From positions 248,001 through 312,000 of the forward strand of contig NZ_AP027742.1 in NCBI RefSeq assembly GCF_030296775.1: a stretch of DNA of 64,000 bases, read 5' to 3'. The position numbers and the translations under genes are program-made. The stretch is from Claveliimonas bilis. GTDB taxonomy: Bacteria; Bacillota; Clostridia; Lachnospirales; Lachnospiraceae. Within the stretch, counting starts at the first letter, position 1, and each line of letters starts with the position of its first letter. Under the pieces are notes generated by a model. That model made no database searches. It saw nothing but the letters and a program-made list of their open reading frames with translations, and was not told where the DNA came from. This document shows, one piece after another, positions 1 through 8,750 of this stretch.

Positions 1-17
1 ACAAAATAATGAGATAT

Positions 18-90
18 GCGCGATTAGCTCAGCTGGCAGAGCACCTGACTCTTAATCAGGGTGTCCAGGGTTCGAACCCCTGATCGCGCA
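18..90 (+). tRNA. tRNA-Lys (anticodon CTT)
   Basis: A full cloverleaf can be drawn by eye. The acceptor stem is GCGCGAT (18-24) with ATCGCGC (83-89) and discriminator A90. The D-arm follows from 27, the anticodon stem is CCTGA/TCAGG and the loop 49-55 reads CTCTTAA, giving anticodon CTT at 51-53, which reads the Lys codon AAG. The T-arm carries GGTTCGAACC. The 3' CCA is not encoded. No other tRNA is adjacent in the window. Confidence 0.95.
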
Positions 91-175
91 TTTAAAAATC
101 ACTGTTTTTGCGGACATTGTGAGCTGCGGGGACGGTGGTTTTTTTGTACAGGAAAGAGCGGAGGAAAAAGAGATT

Positions 176-838
176 ATGGGAAATTTTTTGGTAAATAGTG
201 AAGGCTATCTGACGGGAGCAGGATATGTGGCGGCGGTGATTGCGGGAATCCTGCTTCTGGCTGTGGGTGTATATTTTGCCAGAAGGGGAAAACAGGGGAG
301 AAGGATCAGTACAAAACAGCTTGCCTTCTGCGGAATGGCAATGGCGCTCGCTTTTCTTACTTCATATATTAAAATTTTTCAGTTGCCATGGGGCGGAAGT
401 GTTACTCTATGCAGTATGCTTTTCATTGTACTGATCGGAAACTGGTATGGGGTAAGGACGGGCATTTTCGTGGGATGTGCTTATGGAATCCTGCAGTTTC
501 TTCAGGAACCATATGTGTTGTCGTTGTTCCAGGTATGCTGTGATTACTGGTTTGCCTTTGCCGCCATGGGAATAGCAGGATTTTTTATGCGTTCGAAAAA
601 TGGTCTTTTGAAGGGATATGTTGCAGCAGTTCTGGCACGTGGCGCTTTTCATTCTCTGGGCGGTTATCTGTACTGGATGGACTATATGCCGGAAAATTTT
701 CCACAGGCTTTGAAGAGCCTGTATCCGATCTTATATAATTATAGTTACATTTTAGCGGAAGCAATACTCACAATTATCATTATTTCTATACCGGCAGTAG
801 CAAAGAGCCTGAACCGGATAAAACAGTTAGCGCAATGA
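176..838 (+). CDS. thiT: ThiT-like energy-coupling-factor thiamine transporter S component
   Basis: Substrate-binding membrane subunit of an ECF transporter, expected to bind thiamine and share the ECF A/A'/T module encoded elsewhere. It is about 220 aa and almost entirely hydrophobic, with about six membrane segments. ThiT-like features are the FGGSVTL-type motif (here PWGGSVTLCSM), a GYLYW segment near residue 165 and the Ala/Gly-rich first helix. I chose ATG 176 because GAGG lies just upstream; an in-frame GTG-type start at 119 would add 19 unrelated residues. The next gene overlaps by 4 nt (ATGA), so the two are probably co-translated. I see no TPP riboswitch between the tRNA and this gene. 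Confidence 0.8.
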   Translation: MGNFLVNSEGYLTGAGYVAAVIAGILLLAVGVYFARRGKQGRRISTKQLAFCGMAMALAFLTSYIKIFQLPWGGSVTLCSMLFIVLIGNWYGVRTGIFVGCAYGILQFLQEPYVLSLFQVCCDYWFAFAAMGIAGFFMRSKNGLLKGYVAAVLARGAFHSLGGYLYWMDYMPENFPQALKSLYPILYNYSYILAEAILTIIIISIPAVAKSLNRIKQLAQ

Positions 839-1962
839 AAAGAAAAAAGCAAGAAAAAGAGAAAAAACGGGGGAGATGGAAACGACGGCTTCTTTTTATC
901 TGTGTGCTTGTCTTTCTGATCCCTACAGGATACTATGGTATTGATTTTGTTTATCGGGGGCAGACCGAGCCGCAGGTATCTGCTGTTCAGACAAGCACAG
1001 ACGGCGCTGTCTATTCCCTGGGAGAATTTAAGGAACGTCTGAAACCTTACAGAGGACTGTATGAAGAAGCTGTCGAAAAACATAAAGATGAAACGGACAG
1101 CGGCACCTATGTGATTCCGGGACTGAAGGCAACTATGACAGTGCGGGGAAACAGAGACAGGAAAGCGTCTGTATGCGGCGGCATGACGCCTCAGGGGATT
1201 ACGGTGTCAGATAAATACCTGTTCATCAGTGCATATTGCCATACCAAAACCCATAATTCAGTAATTTATGTGATAGACAAGGAAACTCACGAGTTCCTGA
1301 AAGAGCTTGTCCTTCCCAATAAAGCCCATGTAGGCAGTCTGGCCTATGATGATGAATATCACAATCTTTGGGTGTGTGGGAGCAGGAACGGAGTGGCACA
1401 GGTGAACGCGATCTCGGCAGAAGAAATAGAAGCCTATCATTTTACGGAAGAATACAGGCCGATCCGGTTCCTTCATGTAAACAATATTTTGGATATTCCC
1501 CGGAGTTCCTTCATGACATATGATCATTCCTATCTGTATGTGGGTTATTATTCGACAAAAGGAAACGGAATGATTAAAAAGTATGAGCTCCAGGATGATG
1601 GAAATATTCAAAGTGTCCGGGTGGAATATGACGGACAGCACAGCCGTCAGGGAGTTGCAGATGAGGATGATTTGGAAATTTCCCGATATGCACAGGGAAT
1701 GACCTTCCTTGGAGATATGCTTTTTCTTTCCTATTCTATGGGAATTACACCTTCCCGTTTGGCCGCTTACCAGGTATCAGACGGAATACGGGACTATACA
1801 GACGAGATGGCTTTGCAGGATATCCGGCTCCCCCGTATGCTGGAACAGATATGCATGGATGGAGGAACAATGTATCTGCTGTTCGAATCGGGAGCATATG
1901 CTTACAGAGGCCTTCCGGGAATGGCAGTTGACAGGGTACTGAAGATAGACATTCTGGAATGA
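835..1962 (+). CDS. Membrane-anchored extracytoplasmic protein of unknown function
   Basis: 375 aa. It has a strongly basic N-terminus (MKRKKQEKEKKRGRWKRR), one membrane segment at about residues 18-38, then a soluble domain of about 330 aa that should lie outside the cell. Recurring short strand-like segments (for example YLFISAYCH, LWVCGSRNG, YLYVGYYSTKG, MLFLSYSMG) spaced about 45-60 residues apart suggest a beta-propeller-like fold; this is inference. The start overlaps the thiT stop by 4 nt, so translation is probably coupled and a role linked to thiamine uptake is conceivable but unproven. I do not recognise the family. Confidence 0.7.
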   Translation: MKRKKQEKEKKRGRWKRRLLFICVLVFLIPTGYYGIDFVYRGQTEPQVSAVQTSTDGAVYSLGEFKERLKPYRGLYEEAVEKHKDETDSGTYVIPGLKATMTVRGNRDRKASVCGGMTPQGITVSDKYLFISAYCHTKTHNSVIYVIDKETHEFLKELVLPNKAHVGSLAYDDEYHNLWVCGSRNGVAQVNAISAEEIEAYHFTEEYRPIRFLHVNNILDIPRSSFMTYDHSYLYVGYYSTKGNGMIKKYELQDDGNIQSVRVEYDGQHSRQGVADEDDLEISRYAQGMTFLGDMLFLSYSMGITPSRLAAYQVSDGIRDYTDEMALQDIRLPRMLEQICMDGGTMYLLFESGAYAYRGLPGMAVDRVLKIDILE

Positions 1963-2061
1963 CATTGGGAAAAAGGTATCCGGCACAGGAGAGAAAGCAG
2001 CAGAACCGGTATGAGGAAACAAGGGTTCATTATATAGAAGAATAAGACGCCAATAGAAACG

Positions 2062-2113
2062 GCCGTATACAGAAAATCCCTGCAGGGGTTTGCTGTATAC
2101 GGCTTATTTTTTT
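2062..2113 (+). terminator. Rho-independent terminator after the thiT unit
   Basis: An 11-bp stem, GCCGTATACAG (2062-2072) with CTGTATACGGC (2093-2103), has an inner CCCTGCAGGG-like helix and is followed by TTATTTTTTT. It lies between two convergent genes and mainly serves the plus strand. Confidence 0.85.
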
Positions 2114-2129
2114 GCCTTTGATAAGTACA

Positions 2130-2744
2130 TCAGGCGGAAGGTGTCTCGTCTGTATATACGATAATAATATGTCGGAGCGTTTCATGTAAATAGGGGAGGT
2201 ACTCCTCAATGGACACAGGTTGATTGTGGAGGATGCAGTTATAACTTGTAGCTCCGATCAGCTCGATTATGGTAAAAAGCATCAGCTCAGGAGATTTACA
2301 TTTTATATGATACTTTTCCATGGACTGCAGATAATGATCATAGAAGTCCTGAGATGCCATAAATTCTGTGCTGGAAAAAGTGTGTTTGAAAATACCCCAT
2401 GATAAATTTTTGGCAACAAATTCCATCAGGGAATGCTGGCGGCAGAAACAATCAATGATATAGTCTGTAATAAACAGAAGTTCTTCTTCGAAGCTATTTA
2501 TACTGTTTTTTTCAAGTTCCTGGCAGGCATTGTCGAATAACTGCCCGGCTTTGTAGGCAATGACCCGGTTTCTGAGGTCATATTTATCCTCAAAATACAG
2601 GTAGAAAGTACCTTTCGCGAGTCCGGCATGGTTGACAATATCCGATATGGTTGTTTTGGAAAAGCCTTTTTCTGTAAATAGTTGGAAAGCCGAGGAGAGC
2701 AGAGCATCTTTCTTTCTCTTTTTATTATCATCAATTTTACCCAT
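2130..2744 (-). CDS. TetR/AcrR-family transcriptional regulator
   Basis: 204 aa, the usual TetR length. The N-terminal helix-turn-helix is clear: AFQLFTEKGFSKTTISDI followed by AKGTFYLYFEDKYDL at about residues 18-60. The rest is a helical ligand-binding domain without a recognisable specificity. It is divergent from the MMPL exporter, and the shared 250-bp region holds a good exporter promoter with a 13-bp palindrome over the -35 box. The likely role is repression of the exporter unit, released by an unknown ligand. Family assignment is firm; the target is inferred from position. Confidence 0.9.
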   Translation of the reverse strand: MGKIDDNKKRKKDALLSSAFQLFTEKGFSKTTISDIVNHAGLAKGTFYLYFEDKYDLRNRVIAYKAGQLFDNACQELEKNSINSFEEELLFITDYIIDCFCRQHSLMEFVAKNLSWGIFKHTFSSTEFMASQDFYDHYLQSMEKYHIKCKSPELMLFTIIELIGATSYNCILHNQPVSIEEYLPYLHETLRHIIIVYTDETPSA

Positions 2745-2888
2745 TTGTGTACCTCAATCCTTTGTTGTCTCAAACAGCCCTGCGGAATCAGTGCCGCGCT
2801 GATCTGTCTGAAGCGTTACTTATATTATGTAAGAAAAACGCAGGAAAGTCAATAAATGACCAAAATTCATTTTTTTGACTCGAAAATA

Positions 2889-2917
2889 TTGACTATTAGT
2901 CATTTTTTAATTATACT
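2889..2917 (+). promoter_or_regulatory. Promoter of the MMPL unit with overlapping palindromic operator
   Basis: -35 TTGACT (2889-2894), 17-nt spacer, -10 TATACT (2912-2917). The palindrome TGACTATTAGTCA (2890-2902, 6-bp arms around one base) overlaps the -35 box, the right place for repression by the divergent TetR protein. A second TTGACT starts at 2875. Confidence 0.65.
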
Positions 2918-3004
2918 TAGGGCTGTGACAGCTGTACAAAATAAGCTGCTTTAGAAAAATATGCAGTGAAACGAAAAGTTAAATAGGAAAAGGGGTTGAT
3001 ACTG

Positions 3005-5098
3005 GTGGTGAAAGTCGGCAAATGGATTGCCAGACACAGAAAACTTATTCTACTTTTGGGAGTGCTTCTGGCAATTCCTGCTGTGGTCGGGATGGGAATG
3101 ACCCGGGTGAATTATGATCTGCTTAGCTATCTTCCGGAACACCTGGAAACTGTCAAAGGGCAGGATATTCTCGTAGATGAATACGGGATGGGTGCATTTT
3201 CTATGGTGGTTGTAGAAGATATGGAATTGAAAGATGTACAGAAGATGGAAGAAAAATTCAGCAAAGTTCCTCATGTAAAAGATGTGCTGTGGTATGATGA
3301 TGCCGCAGATCTTAGCTTTCCGGTGGAAATGGTTCCTGAAGAGATGAGGGAAACATTTTTTCGGGGAGATGCAACGATGATGCTGGCGCTTTTTGACAAT
3401 ACTACCTCTTCGGACGAGGCTATGGATGCGATCACACAGATGAGGGAAATTGCAGATAAACGGTGCTTTATCAGCGGTATGACGGGAGTGGTCACAGATA
3501 TTAAAAACCTGTGCCTTCAGGAGCTTCCGGTCTATGTGGTAATTGCAGTACTTTTGTGCCTTTTAGTGCTGGAGCTGACATCAGCGTCCTTCCTGGTGCC
3601 GGTGCTGTTTCTGGTAAGTATTGGTTTTGCAGTTCTTTATAATATGGGAACTAATATTTTTTTGGGAGAAATCTCCTATGTCACACAATCCTTGACAGCA
3701 ATACTGCAGCTTGGGGTCACGATGGATTATTCTATTTTCCTGTTAAACAGTTATGAGGAAAATAAAAGAAGATTCCCGGGAGAAAAAGAGCGTGCCATGG
3801 GGCATGCCATTGCCAATACCTTTAAATCTGTAATGGCAAGTTCTGTAACAACGATTGCCGGATTTGCCGCGCTTTGTTTTATGACGTTTGCCCTGGGGAG
3901 GGATCTGGGGATTGTCATGGGGAAAGGCGTCATTATGGGAGTGATCTGTTGTGTTACAGTGCTTCCGGCGCTGATCCTTACATTCGACAGAGGAATTGAA
4001 AAGACTTCCCATAAACTTTTGATTCCCAGTATGGATCATCTTTCCGGATTTATTACAAAGCATTACAAAGCGTGGATCGTGTTGTTTCTACTGTTGCTTG
4101 CTCCGGCGATTTACGGAAACAGCAATACTCATATCTATTATAATATTGCACAGTCACTGCCGGCATCCCTTCCCAGCAATGTTGCCAATGAAAAATTATC
4201 AGAAGATTTTGACATGGCAAATATGCATCTGATTCTTATGGATAAAGATATGGATGAGGTGAAGAAGCAGAAAATGCTGGAAGAAGTTGGAGAGGTAGAA
4301 GGGGTGAAATGGACCCTTTGTCAAAATTCACTGATCGGGCCTTCTGTGCCGGACTCTATGATTCCACAGGAAATCAGAGAAATGTTGAAAAGTGAACACT
4401 GCGAGCTGGCGTTTGTATGTTCGGAATACGGTTCCGCGACAGATAAAGTCAATGCTCAGATTGCCCGGATTGATACTATTGTAAAGTCATATGACGAAAA
4501 TATTATGGTGATTGGTGAGGCGCCGCTGATGAAAGATCTTCAGGATGTGACAGATGTGGATCTCAAAATGGTAAATACTGTGTCTGTCGCGGCAATTTTT
4601 CTGATCATTATGCTGACGTTCAAATCTATTTCAATCCCGGTTATTCTTGTAGCTGTAATTGAATTTGCAATTGCTGTCAATATGGCAATTCCATATTATC
4701 AGGGCATCAGCCTGCCTTTTGTAGCAAGCATTGTGATCGGAACAATACAGCTTGGCGCGACAGTGGATTATGCGATTCTCATGACGAGCCGATACCAGAA
4801 GGAACGACAGAGGGGACGGACTAAGAAAGAAGCCATTGATATAGCGCACAGAGTCAGTATGGTATCCATAGTCAGCAGCGGGTTCAGTTTTTTTGCGGCT
4901 ACATTCGGAGTTGCGATTTATTCTAATGTAGATATGATCGGCTCAATCTGTACGCTTCTGGCGAGGGGAGCTCTAATCAGTATGTGTGTAGTGATTTTGC
5001 TGCTTCCGGCAATGTTTATGATATTTGATAAAGTAATCTGTAAGACATCAGTCGGGTTTGCCATAGAGGATAAGAAATATTGTATAGAAAGGATGTAG
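3005..5098 (+). CDS. MMPL/RND-family membrane exporter
   Basis: About 697 aa with the duplicated MMPL layout: one N-terminal membrane helix, an extracytoplasmic domain of about 150 aa, five or six helices, then the same again. The two halves carry matching helix motifs, GVTMDYSIFLLNSYEE (about residue 240) and GATVDYAILMTSRYQ (about 583); the Asp-Tyr pair is the proton-relay site typical of MMPL proteins. A TTG at 2996 directly abuts AGGGG and is too close to be the start; GTG 3005 or 3008 has proper spacing. It is the first gene of a unit with the LxxG-repeat protein 6 nt downstream and a divergent TetR gene. The substrate is unknown; lipids or amphiphiles are usual for the family. Confidence 0.88.
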   Translation: MVKVGKWIARHRKLILLLGVLLAIPAVVGMGMTRVNYDLLSYLPEHLETVKGQDILVDEYGMGAFSMVVVEDMELKDVQKMEEKFSKVPHVKDVLWYDDAADLSFPVEMVPEEMRETFFRGDATMMLALFDNTTSSDEAMDAITQMREIADKRCFISGMTGVVTDIKNLCLQELPVYVVIAVLLCLLVLELTSASFLVPVLFLVSIGFAVLYNMGTNIFLGEISYVTQSLTAILQLGVTMDYSIFLLNSYEENKRRFPGEKERAMGHAIANTFKSVMASSVTTIAGFAALCFMTFALGRDLGIVMGKGVIMGVICCVTVLPALILTFDRGIEKTSHKLLIPSMDHLSGFITKHYKAWIVLFLLLLAPAIYGNSNTHIYYNIAQSLPASLPSNVANEKLSEDFDMANMHLILMDKDMDEVKKQKMLEEVGEVEGVKWTLCQNSLIGPSVPDSMIPQEIREMLKSEHCELAFVCSEYGSATDKVNAQIARIDTIVKSYDENIMVIGEAPLMKDLQDVTDVDLKMVNTVSVAAIFLIIMLTFKSISIPVILVAVIEFAIAVNMAIPYYQGISLPFVASIVIGTIQLGATVDYAILMTSRYQKERQRGRTKKEAIDIAHRVSMVSIVSSGFSFFAATFGVAIYSNVDMIGSICTLLARGALISMCVVILLLPAMFMIFDKVICKTSVGFAIEDKKYCIERM

Positions 5099-5104
5099 GT
5101 TCAT

Positions 5105-7747
5105 ATGAACAGAAACAGAAAAAAAGTGGCAGTTTCCATCGCGGCAGGAATGTCGGCGGTGATGTGTGTGATGCCGGTCAACGCAGCGGCAGAAAGTGAG
5201 ATCAGTAAGGATGAAACAGTATATGTCAATGCAGACGCCAGTGGAAAACAGACAAAAGTGACCGTATCAGACTGGCTTAAGGGAATCGAGAACTCAGGAA
5301 GCCTTTCGGATGTCAGTTCTTTGGATGAGGTGAAAAATGTAAAGGGAGAAGAAACATTTACAAAAAACGGAAGTGAGATAGTATGGAATGCGGAAGGAGA
5401 AGATATTTACTATCAGGGAACAGCAAAACAGGATCTTCCGGTTTCTGTAGAATTGACATATTATCTGGACGGGAAAGAGATGAAGCCGGAAGAATTAAAA
5501 GGAAAAAACGGACACCTGGAAATACGGATCGATTACAGGAATTATGAAAAACGAAAAGTTTCTGTAAATGGAAAAGAAGAGGAGGTATATAGTCCCTTCG
5601 TTATGATGACAGGGCTTGTTCTTCCGAATGAAACATTTTCTAATGTGGTAATCGATAATGGAAAGGTGATCAATGATGGAAACCGGAATATTGTAATTGG
5701 ATTTGCTATGCCGGGACTTAAGGAGAGCCTGGATCTTGAGATGAAAGAAGCCGAGGATTTGGCACTTACGATCCCGGAGACTTTGAATATTTCCGCAGAT
5801 GTGGAAGACTTTTCTATGTCGCCTGCTTTTACAATAGGATTGACAGACCTTTTGGAGGATATTCACACCGAGGACATTACAGATTTTGATTCCCTGCAGG
5901 CTTCGATAGATGAACTGGAAAATGCAGCCCTGGAACTTACAGACGGTTCCCGGCAGCTCTCCGCCGGGGCAGATACTCTCGGAAGCAGTTATGAAGAGTT
6001 TGACGAGGGGATTCAGGCACTTAAAAGTGGAATTGAGATTTTAGATGAAGGGGCCGGAGCGCTTGCACTTGGTGTAGATCAATATACAGAAGGCGTGGAT
6101 GTGCTGAATGGCAGTATTCAAAAGTACCTGGGAGTAAATGGCGAGTTGTCCGGGACAGTGACGGAATATGTCAACGGGGTCAATACAATTGCACTGGGGG
6201 CCCGGGAGTATACAGAAGGCGCGGACGCGTTGGCTGAAGGAGTGACCGCCTATATAAAGGGAGAACAGCAGCTTTCGGAAAGGGCGGAAAATCTTTCGAA
6301 GCTGGGAGATGGACTTGAACAAGTAAAGACAGCAGCGGCACAGCTTGCTGCCAGTGTGGATGGAGAGGGAAGTTCCGGTGAAGATATCCTGGCAGCATCA
6401 GAGGAACTTGCAAAAGAAACCGGCAGACTTCGGGAAGTACTCTCTGAAGATGCAGTAAACAATCTACTGATTCAAGTGGATCATATGATAAAAGTAAGCC
6501 GTGAGCTGGCGAATGCTTCAGAAGGACTGGAAACAGAACTGCAGGAAGAGATGATATATCCGGCGGAAAATATTGCGGCTGCGTTGGAAGATGTTTCCGG
6601 GCAGCTTGAAACAATGGATTCGCAGCTGTCCTGTTTGGAAGCGGACTGTATAGACCAGGTCAGACAGATCAACAATACAGTAGCATTGAATAATGAAAAA
6701 ATTGCCAGTGCGAAAAATGCGGCGGAGCAGAGCGTTTCTTCCATCGAGACCACGATAGGTAAGTTGGAACAGGAGGCTAATTGCCTGGAGCAGGAAGGAC
6801 AGGACGGAACCGCGGAAGAGGTCCGTCAGGTGATCACTGACCTTGATCATGCGAAGAATGCGGCAGAGAACTTAAGTGGAATGGAGAACTTGAACACTGT
6901 TCAGGAACCGGACTTTTCACAGATAGATATCTCGGGAATTTCGAAAACAATTGACAGTATCGAATCTGACCTAAATACTTTTGAAACGGCCGCAGGAAAG
7001 CTTCCGGGAGAGATGGAGGATCTTAAGGGGGGACTTGATGAGATCAGCAGTGTAAAAGAGCAGCTTCCCGAAGAAGATCTGAAAGATCTGGGGAGCCGGG
7101 TGGAAACTTTAGAGGAAGGCATGCGTGGGCTGAACGGAGCAGTAGAAAGTTTGTCAGGAGGAATGGAACAATTAAAGGATTCATCAGAAGAACTGGGAGA
7201 GGCCTCGCAAGGAATTGACAGTCTTCTGGATGGATTTGACAAGTTGAACGGTTTTAATGACAGCTTACGAAATGGAGCAGATCAGATAAAAAACAGCAGT
7301 CCTTCCATTGCAGCTGGGATAGAGACCATGTCAGGAGGAACGAACAGATTGGCAGCCGGATTGGATACTCTGGGAACACAGATGGCGCAAGGAAGTGCCG
7401 GTCTTTCTGGAAGAAGCGGTTCATTAAGAAACGGAGCGTTCTCTCTTGCATCAGGAACAAAAGAGCTGACCAAGGGAGGGAGCTCTCTGCAGTTGGGAAG
7501 TGCACAGGTGAAAGGAGGGATCTCCCGGCTCCAGTCCGGTGCCGGAGCTCTTTCAGCGGGTATGGCACAGTTGGAGGAAGAAGGAACGTCCCGGATCCAG
7601 AAAGCAGTAAAAGAAGAATTGCAGGGAGTGTTGGACCGCCTGGAGGCTTTGTCTTCTGAAACGTGCCGTTATGATACATTTAGCGGAAAAGATTCTTCTA
7701 TGGATGGAACAGTAAAATTTGTTATTGAAACGGAAGGAATTGAATAG
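5105..7747 (+). CDS. Secreted LxxG heptad-repeat coiled-coil protein, MMPL partner
   Basis: 880 aa. A signal peptide (MNRNRKKVAVSIAAGMSAVM, then an alanine-rich cleavage region near residue 28) is followed by a beta-rich domain to about residue 260. Then come two blocks of the x-x-x-Leu-x-x-Gly heptad repeat (about 265-380 and 680-835; for example LTDGSRQLSAGADTLGSS), separated by an acidic coiled coil of about 280 residues. This repeat type (TIGR03057, also in YhgE/Pip proteins) is known next to MMPL exporters in Firmicutes. There is no clear C-terminal anchor, so it is probably a secreted or wall-side partner. It starts 6 nt after the exporter gene. Confidence 0.75.
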   Translation: MNRNRKKVAVSIAAGMSAVMCVMPVNAAAESEISKDETVYVNADASGKQTKVTVSDWLKGIENSGSLSDVSSLDEVKNVKGEETFTKNGSEIVWNAEGEDIYYQGTAKQDLPVSVELTYYLDGKEMKPEELKGKNGHLEIRIDYRNYEKRKVSVNGKEEEVYSPFVMMTGLVLPNETFSNVVIDNGKVINDGNRNIVIGFAMPGLKESLDLEMKEAEDLALTIPETLNISADVEDFSMSPAFTIGLTDLLEDIHTEDITDFDSLQASIDELENAALELTDGSRQLSAGADTLGSSYEEFDEGIQALKSGIEILDEGAGALALGVDQYTEGVDVLNGSIQKYLGVNGELSGTVTEYVNGVNTIALGAREYTEGADALAEGVTAYIKGEQQLSERAENLSKLGDGLEQVKTAAAQLAASVDGEGSSGEDILAASEELAKETGRLREVLSEDAVNNLLIQVDHMIKVSRELANASEGLETELQEEMIYPAENIAAALEDVSGQLETMDSQLSCLEADCIDQVRQINNTVALNNEKIASAKNAAEQSVSSIETTIGKLEQEANCLEQEGQDGTAEEVRQVITDLDHAKNAAENLSGMENLNTVQEPDFSQIDISGISKTIDSIESDLNTFETAAGKLPGEMEDLKGGLDEISSVKEQLPEEDLKDLGSRVETLEEGMRGLNGAVESLSGGMEQLKDSSEELGEASQGIDSLLDGFDKLNGFNDSLRNGADQIKNSSPSIAAGIETMSGGTNRLAAGLDTLGTQMAQGSAGLSGRSGSLRNGAFSLASGTKELTKGGSSLQLGSAQVKGGISRLQSGAGALSAGMAQLEEEGTSRIQKAVKEELQGVLDRLEALSSETCRYDTFSGKDSSMDGTVKFVIETEGIE

Positions 7748-7777
7748 ACGGATCAAAGGGAACAGCTTCCGGCAGTT

Positions 7778-8029
7778 TTATAAATGTTCCGGTGTTTTTC
7801 GGCGAAACTGCGAGGGGGACATTCCGGTTGCGTGTTTGAATGCCTGCCGGAAGCTGTTTGGTTTTTCTATTCCGATTTTTTCAGCAATTTTCTGAACTTG
7901 ATATTTTGTTGATGAAAGCAGGATTTTTGCCCGTTCTATGCGCAGTTCCATATGGAAGATGTCCAGGATCAGTTTGTAGATCTGGCCAGTGGACAAACAA
8001 AAGAAATGAAAGCCCAGATTGATCCGGAG
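7778..8029 (-). pseudogene. AraC-family regulator, C-terminal fragment
   Basis: The last 84 codons read as an AraC DNA-binding domain: ELRIERAKILLSS, then IAEKIGIEKPNSFRQAF, then the hallmark TGMSPSQFRR. The frame is closed upstream by a stop at 8030-8032 and there is no good ATG, only a TTG at 7996. The sensing domain and first part of the DNA-binding domain are gone. It lies 30 nt from the convergent end of the LxxG gene. Confidence 0.7.
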
Positions 8030-8169
8030 TTATAAAGGCCTGTTATCTGGACCAACATTTGACAACGGGATCTCCAAGTGTTGTGATTGACCGTGAATTT
8101 GCAATTCTCAGATTGTCAGACCTTGCTGATGCGGTACACCTTTACGGATGCAAGTTCTGTATTCGGTAG
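8023..8169 (+). pseudogene. Possible gene remnant, unidentified
   Basis: An open stretch of 48 codons lacks a start but has protein-like composition (TGSPSVVIDREFAILRLSDL) and ends at TAG 8167. It overlaps the head of the AraC fragment. I do not recognise the family. It is probably decayed coding sequence, consistent with the other remnants nearby. Confidence 0.25.
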
Positions 8170-8211
8170 TGATTATTGGAACTCTCTGGTAAGAAAAGGA
8201 GCAGACAGCGA

Positions 8212-8425
8212 AAACCCGTTAACCTTAAAGGCTAACGGGTTTCGTTGTTGTTATAGTTATCTAAAGGAATGAGAGTAAAGTGTGACGCCAGAAGTTGCGA
8301 AGTCTGGCGCGTTACTTTGTGAGGGGGAAAGATAGTTGTTTATCAACTATCTGATTCATAGTATAAAGAATAAATGTGTCAAAAGTATGATAGAATTCTA
8401 AAAGAAAACGAAAATTTCTTAACTC
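8212..8425. repeat. Three-hairpin intergenic repeat, copy A
   Basis: Hairpin 1 is AAACCCGTTA/TAACGGGTTT (8212-8242). The conserved linker from 8250 reads GTTATAGTTATCTAAAGGAA and continues to GAGTAAAG. Hairpin 2 is CGCCAGA (8286-8292) with TCTGGCG (8303-8309), bracketed by AAAG/CTTT. Hairpin 3 is GATAGTTG (8331-8338) with CAACTATC (8344-8351). A conserved tail with TGTCAAAAGTATGA follows. Copies B (from 9302) and C (from about 12073) keep this order. Hairpins 1 and 2 differ in sequence between copies while still pairing, which suggests RNA structure under selection. Confidence 0.7.
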
Positions 8426-8507
8426 CGAATTAAGAAAGTATTGATTTTGTATTTTCGGTGAAAAAGGAAGTCTTGTGTGACTCATCCTTGGGATTCATTT
8501 TGCGTGG

Positions 8508-8535
8508 TTGACATTTTACTTATCTTTGCTATAAT
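8508..8535 (+). promoter_or_regulatory. Promoter of antitoxin RNA 1
   Basis: -35 TTGACA (8508-8513), 16-nt spacer, -10 TATAAT (8530-8535), both consensus. The same promoter with an identical spacer recurs at 8928-8955. It reads toward the toxin gene on the opposite strand. Confidence 0.8.
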
Positions 8536-8541
8536 ATACTT

Positions 8542-8638
8542 AACAAGGGAACCGATAGCTAGCTGAAATCTAGCCACCTCGGTAATTATGTTTCATAAAA
8601 TAACGCTACACTTTTCCGGGTGAGGGCGTTATTTTTTG
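8542..8638 (+). ncRNA. Putative type I antitoxin antisense RNA, copy 1
   Basis: Predicted RNA of about 97 nt from the promoter above to a terminator with an 8-bp stem, AATAACGC (8599-8606) with GCGTTATT (8626-8633), and T-run. A 5' hairpin forms around GCTAG/CTAGC closed by ACCGA/TCGGT. It is complementary to the 3' end of the toxin gene and its 3' UTR, the arrangement of TxpA/RatA and BsrG/SR4. Existence and ends are predicted only from promoter and terminator signals. Confidence 0.65.
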
Positions 8639-8724
8639 TTATGCTTATTGACGGTCATAACAAAGGTGATAACAGCAACCAGCATAATAACAAAAGTAAA
8701 TAAATCGCTGTATGTTACGTACAT
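8629..8724 (-). CDS. Holin-like type I toxin, copy 1
   Basis: 31-residue peptide MYVTYSDLFTFVIMLVAVIT plus FVMTVNKHNKK. It has one membrane helix (about residues 9-24) and a basic Lys-rich tail, with the SDLFTFxIML core of putative holin-like toxins (Hol-Tox type). The minus strand has a strong Shine-Dalgarno, GAAAGGGG, about 9 nt before the ATG. A toxin promoter is visible on the minus strand: TTGTCA (8844-8839), 17 nt, TAAAAT (8821-8816). The stop codon lies inside the terminator stem shared with the antisense RNA. It is too short for normal gene finders. Expected action is membrane depolarisation when the antitoxin RNA is lost. Confidence 0.75.
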   Translation of the reverse strand: MYVTYSDLFTFVIMLVAVITFVMTVNKHNKK

Positions 8725-8750
8725 AAGCACCAGCCCCTTTCTCTTATGAG

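Noticed and set aside
91-175. TPP riboswitch before thiT
   Set aside because: The short gap after the tRNA lacks the conserved TPP aptamer blocks.
8280-8400. Minus-strand promoter in the hairpin repeats (TTGACA with a TATACT/TATAAT-like box)
   Set aside because: The two boxes are only about 11 nt apart in each copy, too close for a normal housekeeping promoter.
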